NCBI GenBank assembly: GCA_021780975.1
Contig: JAJXXS010000101.1
Span: 1-5,201 of the forward strand
Direction of reading: 5' to 3'
DNA: 5,201 bases
Origin: Pseudomonadota bacterium
Lineage (GTDB): Bacteria > Pseudomonadota > Gammaproteobacteria > Burkholderiales > Thiobacillaceae
The position numbers were made by a program, and so were the translations under genes. The notes beneath the pieces were generated by a model. The model was not told the DNA's origin. It worked only from the letters and a program-made list of their open reading frames with translations, and searched no databases. Position 1 is the stretch's first letter; every line of letters starts with the position of its first letter. Below, piece by piece: positions 1 to 5,201 of this stretch.

Positions 1-1146
1 AAAGCTGGCAGCGGCTGGGAAGTCAGTGAACTGCCCGCGGTCGAGGCCGCCTTTGTCGCCCTCGATCCCAAGAACGGCGCCATCACGGCACTGGTCGGCG
101 GTTTCAGCTACGACCTCAATCAGTACAACCACGTCACCCAGGCGTATCGCCAACCCGGCTCCAGTTTCAAGCCCTTCCTCTACTCGGCCGCCCTGGAAAA
201 AGGCTTCACGCCCGCCACCCTCATCGACAACAGCCCTTTCACCATACCCGCCGACCAGGCCGGCGGCGTGGAATGGCAGCCCAAGAACTATGAGGGCACC
301 TACTCAGGCCCGGTACGCATGCGCTATGCCTTGGCGCAGTCCCTCAACCTCGTGTCCATCCGCATCCTGCAGACCGTGGGCATCGGCTATGTGCGCGACT
401 ACATCAAGCGTTTTGGCCTCGACCCAGACCGCCAGCCACCCTACCTCACCATGGCGCTGGGCGCCGGTTCCGTGACGCCCTTGCAAATGGCCCAGGGTTA
501 TTCAGTATTCGCCAACGGCGGCTACGCCGTAGAGCCTTATCTGCTCGATCGCGTCTATGATGGCCAGGGGCACCTGGTCATGCAGGCGAAGCCGCTGGTG
601 GCAGGAGTCAACGCGCCACGCGTGCTCGATCCGCGCAATGCCTTCCTCATGACCAGCATGATGCAAAGCGTGACACGCAGCGGCACCGCCGCCGCCGCCG
701 CCAGCCTGGGGCGCGTGGACATCGCCGGCAAGACCGGCACGACCAACGACCAGAAGGACGCCTGGTTTGCCGGGTTTGACCCCTACGTTGTCGGCATCGC
801 CTGGATGGGCTACGACCAGCCCAAGCCGCTCGGACGCGGTGAAGTGGGAGCGCGCGCCGCATTGCCGATCTGGATGAGTTTCATGGCCCGGGTTTTGCCC
901 AAATACCCCAACCAGCCTTGGCCGGTACCGCCCGGCGTCGTCTCGGAGCCCATCGACCCCACGACCGGGCAACCGGTTGCGCCGGGAACCCCGGATGCGA
1001 TCACCGAGTACTTTTACCAGGAGAACGCCCCGGCCCCGGTGCCTGGCGCCCCCCCTGCCAGTCCCTGGGGACCTCCTGCGGGCGACATTCCCACGGCGCC
1101 CGCGGCGCCAGCGCAACCCCCTCAAGGCACCATCTCGCCGCTATGA
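1..1146 (+). CDS. mrcA: Penicillin-binding protein 1A, C-terminal half (5' end outside window)
   Basis: This is the C-terminal part of a class A penicillin-binding protein, a bifunctional inner-membrane enzyme whose periplasmic domains polymerise glycan strands and cross-link peptides. The frame is open from base 1 to the TGA at 1144-1146 and gives 381 codons. By family comparison, roughly the first half (cytoplasmic tail, membrane anchor, glycosyltransferase domain) lies left of the window. All three transpeptidase motifs are visible. The SxxK box is SSFK with nucleophile Ser at window codon 54 (bases 160-162), preceded by RQPG. The SxN box is SLN at codons 114-116. The KTG box is KTGTT from codon 244 (base 730). 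The segment after KTG (WFAGFDP, then ALPIWMSFM) is typical of PBP1A. The last roughly 70 residues are a Pro/Ala/Gly-rich tail that is probably disordered. A run of five Ala just before KTG is encoded by a GCC repeat. The stop overlaps the next gene's ATG. PBP1A is favoured over PBP1B or PBP1C from overall motif context. Confidence 0.95.
   Translation, partial: KAGSGWEVSELPAVEAAFVALDPKNGAITALVGGFSYDLNQYNHVTQAYRQPGSSFKPFLYSAALEKGFTPATLIDNSPFTIPADQAGGVEWQPKNYEGTYSGPVRMRYALAQSLNLVSIRILQTVGIGYVRDYIKRFGLDPDRQPPYLTMALGAGSVTPLQMAQGYSVFANGGYAVEPYLLDRVYDGQGHLVMQAKPLVAGVNAPRVLDPRNAFLMTSMMQSVTRSGTAAAAASLGRVDIAGKTGTTNDQKDAWFAGFDPYVVGIAWMGYDQPKPLGRGEVGARAALPIWMSFMARVLPKYPNQPWPVPPGVVSEPIDPTTGQPVAPGTPDAITEYFYQENAPAPVPGAPPASPWGPPAGDIPTAPAAPAQPPQGTISPL
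688..702 (+). repeat. (GCC)5 trinucleotide run inside mrcA
   Basis: Five perfect GCC units in frame encode five consecutive alanines (window codons 230-234), ten codons before the KTG motif of the transpeptidase. The run is short and lies in GC-rich coding DNA, so it may be chance. A change in unit number would keep the frame and only lengthen or shorten an alanine stretch in a loop region. Confidence 0.5.
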
Positions 1147-1745
1147 AACACCGCGACATGCGCCGCCGTATCGCCCACGAAGCGGCGCGCCTCATCGCCC
1201 TGGACGGCAGCCTTGACTATGGCGCCGCCAAACGCAAAGCCGCGCGCACCCTGGGGGCCCCCGACAGCAAGGCGCTGCCGGACAATCAGGAAATCGAAAC
1301 CGCCCTGCGCAGCTACCAGGCCCTCTATCAAGCCGAGGAGCACAGCGGCCACCTGGCGCTGCTGCGCCAGGTGGCACTGGAGTACATGATCAAGCTGGCG
1401 GAATTCGATCCCCACCTCACAGGCTCCGTGCTGCAGGGCACTGCAGGACGGCACTCCGACATCAACCTGCAACTCTTCGCCGACAAACCCAAGGAGCTGG
1501 AGTTTTTTCTTCTTGGACTCGATCAGGCAGTGATGCACGGCGAAAGCCGCGTGGGCACCACAACCTTCCCACGCTACCGCATCAGTGACCCGCGCGCCAC
1601 GATCGATTTGGTGCTCTACCCCCTGTCGGAATTACGTCAACTGCGACGCACTCTGCCCAACGGGCAACCCAGCCGCATTCGCCCGCCGCAATTGGCGCAA
1701 CTGCTGGCGGGCAGCGCGAATGGTCTGCCCCTTGCCGCGCCCTGA
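1143..1745 (+). CDS. Conserved hypothetical protein with degenerate nucleotidyltransferase signature
   Basis: This gene encodes 200 residues. I chose the ATG at 1143 because it overlaps the mrcA stop in an ATGA arrangement, which suggests translational coupling. The frame extends further upstream but only through mrcA coding sequence. A weak CAAGG lies about 15 bases before the ATG. Residues 1-60 are charged and probably helical, with many Arg, Lys and Ala. Residues 94-109 resemble the DNA polymerase beta-type nucleotidyltransferase core: GS at 94-95, Gly 99, then SDINL at 105-109. The usual SDxDL pair of metal-binding Asp is reduced to one, because the second position is Asn 108. A later IDLVLYP segment (Asp 155) sits where the third carboxylate of such folds would be expected. 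The resemblance to proteobacterial hypothetical proteins annotated as nucleotidyltransferase-like comes from recalled pattern, not a search. Substrate and activity are unknown, and it may be a non-catalytic or binding version. No signal peptide or membrane segment is visible, so it is probably cytoplasmic. Confidence 0.85.
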   Translation: MKHRDMRRRIAHEAARLIALDGSLDYGAAKRKAARTLGAPDSKALPDNQEIETALRSYQALYQAEEHSGHLALLRQVALEYMIKLAEFDPHLTGSVLQGTAGRHSDINLQLFADKPKELEFFLLGLDQAVMHGESRVGTTTFPRYRISDPRATIDLVLYPLSELRQLRRTLPNGQPSRIRPPQLAQLLAGSANGLPLAAP

Positions 1746-1797
1746 GTCACCCGGCCTTGTCAATTTGCCGATAGTGGAATTGGGATGCATGCGCGAC

Positions 1798-1813
1798 TGG
1801 CATAAATTCTGCT
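1798..1813 (+). promoter_or_regulatory. Candidate sigma-54 (RpoN) promoter upstream of the exopolysaccharide operon
   Basis: The sequence TGGCATAAATTCTGCT matches the sigma-54 pattern TGGCAY-N5-TTGCW at all but one position (C for the first T of TTGC). The invariant -24 GG (1799-1800) and -12 GC (1811-1812) have the exact required spacing. It lies in the only intergenic gap of appreciable size in the window (1746-1846). Transcription would start near 1824, about 23 bases before the GTG at 1847. Context supports it: PEP-CTERM loci carrying prsK and prsR are known to use sigma-54-dependent activation by PrsR. I could not identify an upstream enhancer site for the activator; it could lie within the preceding coding region. 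Confidence 0.72.
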
Positions 1814-1846
1814 GACAAACAATCAACAAATCTTCCGCGACAACCC

Positions 1847-3244
1847 GTGATTCGCTTTTTTCGCCATTACATTCCCAGCGGGATAGTGCTGCTCTTTCTC
1901 GCCGAAGGGCTGCTGCTCCTCGCCGCCCTGTATTTCGGCATTGGCCTGCGTTTCGAAGGCATCGAAGCGCTGCCCAAATCGCTCAGTCCGCTGTTGCCCA
2001 AGGCCCTGGTGTTCTCGCTTGTCATGCTCCTCATCATGACCGCTTTCGGCCTGTACGACTGGGAGTGGCGCCTGAACGTGAAATCCCTGCTGCTGCGCCT
2101 CGGCCTGAGCTTCGGCCTCGGCTTCATGGTCATGGGCCTGTTGTTCTACATTTTTCCCGACCCCTTGTTCATCGGGCGCGGCGCCTTTCTGATGGCACTA
2201 GGCACGGGGCTGACGAGCGTCTTCCTGCTGCGTCTGGCGTTTTACCGCTGGACCGACATCGCCGCCCTCAAGACCCGCGTGCTCGTGCTGGGCACTGGCA
2301 GTCGCGCGGCAAAAATCGAGGAAATGCTGACCAAGCGCGGTAGCGCCGCCAACATCCAGGTGCTGGGCTATCACGCAATGGGAGGGATACACCACTTCGT
2401 CTCGGCCGACCGGGTGTTCGGCAACGACGAACCGCTCATGCATCTGGTGAAACGCCTGCAGGTGCAGGAGATCGTCCTCGCCGTGCGCGACCGGCGCGGC
2501 GGGGGCATGCCGGTTCCAGAATTGCTGGAGTGCCGCCTGCGCGGCATCAAGGTGCTGGAACTGTCGAGTTTCTTCGAGCGCGAAAACGGCCACCTGCAAC
2601 TCGACTCCCTGAATGCCAGCTGGATGATTCTCGGGGACGGCTTCGATCAGGGCGTGCTGCGTGACACCGTGAAGCGCATGTTCGATCTCATTTTCAGCTC
2701 GTTGCTCCTGGTCGTCACTGCGCCCGTGATACTGGCAACCGCTTTCCTCATCCGCCTGGAAAGCCCCGGCCCCATCCTCTATCGGCAGGTGCGCATAGGC
2801 CAATACGGTCAGCCCTTCACCATCTTCAAATTCCGCAGCATGCGCCAGGATGCGGAAAAGGACGGCCAGCCGCAATGGGCGCGCCAGAATGACGACCGCA
2901 CGACCCGGGTGGGGCGCCTCATCCGCCGCACCCGCATCGACGAACTGCCGCAGATATTCAACGTCTTCATGGGCGACATGAGTTTCGTCGGCCCACGCCC
3001 GGAACGCCCCTACTTCGTCTCCGAATTGAAGAAGGACATCCCCTACTACGCTGCGCGCCACAACGTCAAACCCGGCATCACCGGCTGGGCACAAGTGCGT
3101 TACAGTTATGGCGCCAGCCTGGAGGATGCCTTGGAAAAACTCCAATACGACTTGTACTACGTGAAGAACCATAGCCTGTTCCTGGACCTCATGATCCTGC
3201 TGCAGACGGTCCAGGTCGTGTTGTGGGGCAAGGGCGCGCGCTAG
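1847..3244 (+). CDS. PEP-CTERM/XrtA-associated undecaprenyl-phosphate sugar phosphotransferase (EpsB_2 type)
   Basis: This 465-residue inner-membrane enzyme probably starts exopolysaccharide repeat-unit synthesis by transferring a hexose-1-phosphate from a UDP-sugar to undecaprenyl phosphate; the exact sugar cannot be read from sequence. The N-terminal half has four hydrophobic segments (about 11-31, 51-70, 82-102, 109-131). A Rossmann-like CoA-binding-type region follows, beginning VLVLGTGSR at 145-153. A fifth membrane segment lies at about 282-304. The C-terminal bacterial sugar transferase domain (about 274-465) carries KRMFD (276-280), FKFRSM (327-332), DELPQ (365-369), FVGPRPE (380-386) and PGITGWAQV (409-417), so the catalytic core looks intact. 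Overall length and the flanking prsK point to the TIGR03013 (EpsB_2) family rather than a general WcaJ/WbaP enzyme. The start is GTG at 1847: no in-frame ATG or GTG lies between the candidate promoter and it, and there is no good Shine-Dalgarno sequence. The stop is TAG, ten bases before prsK, so the two are probably co-transcribed. Confidence 0.92.
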   Translation: MIRFFRHYIPSGIVLLFLAEGLLLLAALYFGIGLRFEGIEALPKSLSPLLPKALVFSLVMLLIMTAFGLYDWEWRLNVKSLLLRLGLSFGLGFMVMGLLFYIFPDPLFIGRGAFLMALGTGLTSVFLLRLAFYRWTDIAALKTRVLVLGTGSRAAKIEEMLTKRGSAANIQVLGYHAMGGIHHFVSADRVFGNDEPLMHLVKRLQVQEIVLAVRDRRGGGMPVPELLECRLRGIKVLELSSFFERENGHLQLDSLNASWMILGDGFDQGVLRDTVKRMFDLIFSSLLLVVTAPVILATAFLIRLESPGPILYRQVRIGQYGQPFTIFKFRSMRQDAEKDGQPQWARQNDDRTTRVGRLIRRTRIDELPQIFNVFMGDMSFVGPRPERPYFVSELKKDIPYYAARHNVKPGITGWAQVRYSYGASLEDALEKLQYDLYYVKNHSLFLDLMILLQTVQVVLWGKGAR

Positions 3245-3254
3245 GGCTCGTCCC

Positions 3255-5201
3255 ATGCACGGCAATCCCCTCATCGCCTCCCTCGGCTACAGCTTCGCCA
3301 CCCTCGCGGCCGGCCTGCTCACTGTCCTCGCCCTCACCCTCTGGCGCGAGCGTCCGCACCACCGCTGGCTCGCGGTGGCGTCTTTTCTAAGTTTCCTGTG
3401 GGCCGGCACGGCCACCCTCAACCCCACCTTTCCCTACCTACTCGGCGCCCTCGAAGTGGTGCGGGACGGGGGCTGGATCGCCTACCTGGTGCGTCTGCTC
3501 GACGCGCGCCGGGCCGATGCGCCCCGCCCCGGCTTCTTTCGCCTGCTCGTGAGCCTGCCTATCGCGCTCGGCGCTCTGCTGCTCGCCGGCCTGCTTTTTT
3601 GGGGTTACTCCGCGGCACCGGCACCGGGTGGCGGGCTGCCGTTCTTCGCCGGGATGATGGGCCTCACCCTTGTCGGCCTCGTCCTGGTGGAACAGGTCTA
3701 CCGCAGCACTCGCAAGGAGGACCGCTGGGCGCTCAAGTTCCTCGCCCTCGGTCTGGGTGCGCTGTTCGTCTACGATTTCTATCTCTACACCAATGCCATG
3801 CTGCTGAGCGGCCTGGACTGGGGACTGTGGTCGGCACGCGGCTACGCCAATGCGCTGCTCATGCCCCTGCTGGCCATCTCTCTTGCGCGCCAGAGCGATA
3901 CCCAGGTGCGCATCTCGCGGCATCTCGTCTTTCATACCGCCACCCTGCTCGGCGCCGGCACCTATCTGCTCCTCATGGCGGCGGTGGGTTACTACATCCG
4001 CCTGTTCGGTGGCAACTGGGGCGGCGTGCTGCAGACCCTTTTCCTTTTCGCCACCTTCCTGCTGCTCGTGGTGGTGGTCTTCTCCGGCACCCTGCGCGCG
4101 CGCCTGCGCGTCCTGCTGAGCAAGCATCTGTTCAGCTATCACTACGACTACCGCGAGGAGTGGCTCAGGTTCACCCGTGCGCTGGCGGAAGGCGAGCCGG
4201 GCGGGAAACTCTGCGAACGTGTGGTAGAAGCACTGGCTGGCCTGGTGGAAAGTCCGGGCGGCGCCCTCTGGCTGCGCGAGGAGAGTGGTCTCATACGCGC
4301 GGCACACTGGAACATGTCGGAGGCCCCCGAGCAAATCTCCGACGGCGGCGGGCTCATGTCCTGGCTGGAGCAAAGGCAGTGGGTCGTGGACCTGGACGAA
4401 TACCGCCACGAGCCAGATCATTACGAGCAACTGGTGCTGCCCGCGCGCGTCCGTGATCTTGCCGGCGCCTGGCTGGTCATTCCGCTCCTGGTGCACGACA
4501 GCGCGATCGGGGTGGTGGTGCTCAAGCGTTCGCTCGGCCACGTGCACCTTAACTGGGAAGTCGGCGATCTGATCAAGGCGGCCGCGCGCCAGGCCGCCAC
4601 CCACCTGGCGCAGATGAAGGCGGCCAACGACCTGATCGTCGCCCGCCAGTTCGAGTCCTACAACCGTGCCACCACCTTCGTCATTCACGACCTGAAAAAT
4701 CTGGTGGCGCAGCTATCCCTGCTGCTCAGCAATGCGAAGAAGCATCGCGCCAATCCCGAGTTCCAGGAAGACATGCTGCTCACGGTCGAGAGCTCCATCA
4801 GCCGCATGAACAAAATCCTGACCCAGTTGCGGCGCAGCGCCAGTTCCTCCAACCGCGCCACCGTCGAACTTGCGGCGCTGCTGCCGGAAATTGCGGCGAG
4901 CAAGGCGGGATTCCGCCTGAAACCCGAGTTGCACGTAGGCTGCACGCCCTGTCCGGTGCTGGCGGATGCCGCGCAGCTGGGGCGGGTCATCGGACATGTG
5001 CTGCAAAATTCCCTTGAGGCAACTCCGGAAGAGGGTAAGGTTGTCATGGAACTAAGCGCGGAAGGGCAGATGGCACGGCTCGATATCAGCGACACCGGCG
5101 TCGGCATGGACGCCGATTTCATCCGCACTCGCCTGTTTCGGCCGTTCGATTCAACCAAGGGCGCTGGCATGGGAATAGGTGCCTACGAATGCCGCGAATA
5201 T
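3255..5201 (+). CDS. prsK: PEP-CTERM system sensor histidine kinase PrsK (3' end outside window)
   Basis: This membrane sensor kinase should phosphorylate the sigma-54-dependent regulator PrsR to control exopolysaccharide and PEP-CTERM protein genes. The frame is open from ATG 3255 to the last base (649 residues), and the family length suggests only a few dozen residues are missing. About eight hydrophobic segments occupy residues 6-279 (near 6-29, 38-56, 97-119, 129-147, 159-178, 198-211, 225-250, 258-279). A GAF-like domain spans about 315-455. The phosphoacceptor box is FVIHDLKNL with His 478, a form typical of PrsK rather than the common HELRTP. The ATPase domain shows the N box QNSLEA (Asn 585), the G1 box DTGVGM (613-618), the F-box-like RPFDSTK and the G2 stretch GMGIGAYE near the edge. 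A CTPC pair (Cys 563 and 566) sits at the start of the ATPase domain. The start is supported by TAGGG (3242-3246), about 8 bases upstream and overlapping the previous stop. PrsR is expected immediately downstream. Confidence 0.93.
   Translation, partial: MHGNPLIASLGYSFATLAAGLLTVLALTLWRERPHHRWLAVASFLSFLWAGTATLNPTFPYLLGALEVVRDGGWIAYLVRLLDARRADAPRPGFFRLLVSLPIALGALLLAGLLFWGYSAAPAPGGGLPFFAGMMGLTLVGLVLVEQVYRSTRKEDRWALKFLALGLGALFVYDFYLYTNAMLLSGLDWGLWSARGYANALLMPLLAISLARQSDTQVRISRHLVFHTATLLGAGTYLLLMAAVGYYIRLFGGNWGGVLQTLFLFATFLLLVVVVFSGTLRARLRVLLSKHLFSYHYDYREEWLRFTRALAEGEPGGKLCERVVEALAGLVESPGGALWLREESGLIRAAHWNMSEAPEQISDGGGLMSWLEQRQWVVDLDEYRHEPDHYEQLVLPARVRDLAGAWLVIPLLVHDSAIGVVVLKRSLGHVHLNWEVGDLIKAAARQAATHLAQMKAANDLIVARQFESYNRATTFVIHDLKNLVAQLSLLLSNAKKHRANPEFQEDMLLTVESSISRMNKILTQLRRSASSSNRATVELAALLPEIAASKAGFRLKPELHVGCTPCPVLADAAQLGRVIGHVLQNSLEATPEEGKVVMELSAEGQMARLDISDTGVGMDADFIRTRLFRPFDSTKGAGMGIGAYECREY

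Noticed and set aside
918..1142. Upstream extension of the nucleotidyltransferase-like gene to a GTG at 918
   Set aside because: The extension lies wholly within mrcA in another frame and has no family-like sequence. The ATG at 1143 with the ATGA overlap is the better start.
1757..1786. Possible sigma-70 promoter (TTGTCA followed about 18 bases later by TGGGAT)
   Set aside because: The -35-like hexamer is acceptable, but the -10-like hexamer is poor. The sigma-54 element further downstream is a much better match.
1746..1797. Intrinsic terminator after the nucleotidyltransferase-like gene
   Set aside because: I looked for a GC-rich hairpin followed by a T run and found none convincing, so where the upstream transcript ends is unclear.
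2198..3274. Long open frame on the reverse strand (358 codons) across the sugar transferase gene
   Set aside because: It lies antisense to a gene with all expected sugar transferase motifs. Its translation shows no recognisable domain, and long antisense frames are common in GC-rich DNA.
3438..4688. Reverse-strand open frame of 416 codons and a + strand frame of 352 codons (3398-4456) across prsK
   Set aside because: Both are shadows of the prsK frame. Their translations are low-complexity, rich in Arg, Ala, Pro, Gln or His, with no domain motifs, while the prsK frame carries membrane segments, the H box, N box and G boxes.
1..5201. CRISPR arrays, tRNA/rRNA genes, insertion sequences or attachment sites
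   Set aside because: No spaced direct repeats, tRNA-like cloverleaf, transposase frame or terminal inverted repeats were seen. Nearly all of the window is occupied by four co-directional genes.

Overview
The window is GC-rich, densely coding DNA with every supported gene on the + strand. Protein-level similarity suggests a Gram-negative proteobacterium, most plausibly a betaproteobacterium of the Nitrosomonadales/Rhodocyclales type. Two pieces of evidence support this: a class A penicillin-binding protein of the PBP1A type, and two genes characteristic of the XrtA (EpsH)/PEP-CTERM exopolysaccharide system, which is common in environmental, floc- and biofilm-forming proteobacteria. The taxonomic placement is inference, because the window has no rRNA or other phylogenetic marker.

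Layout. Positions 1-1146 hold the C-terminal half of PBP1A (mrcA), covering the transpeptidase domain and a Pro/Ala-rich tail; its 5' part lies left of the window. A 200-residue protein with a degenerate nucleotidyltransferase signature follows at 1143-1745, and its ATG overlaps the mrcA stop (ATGA). A 101-bp intergenic region (1746-1846) contains a well-spaced candidate sigma-54 (RpoN) promoter at 1798-1813. Next comes a 465-residue polyprenyl-phosphate sugar phosphotransferase of the PEP-CTERM-associated EpsB_2 type (1847-3244). Ten bases later begins the PEP-CTERM system sensor histidine kinase PrsK (3255 to the window end), which is open for 649 residues and cut by the edge within its ATPase domain.

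How the parts fit. The left half is a cell-wall gene with a conserved hypothetical partner. The right half looks like the start of an exopolysaccharide/protein-sorting locus. The EpsB_2-type enzyme would load the first sugar phosphate onto undecaprenyl phosphate. PrsK, with its expected partner PrsR (a sigma-54-dependent response regulator, probably just right of the window), would control transcription of exopolysaccharide and PEP-CTERM genes. A sigma-54-type promoter directly before the operon containing prsK suggests that the two-component system may control its own operon. This is the most interesting testable point here. The families are known; I did not find evidence for a wholly undescribed system.
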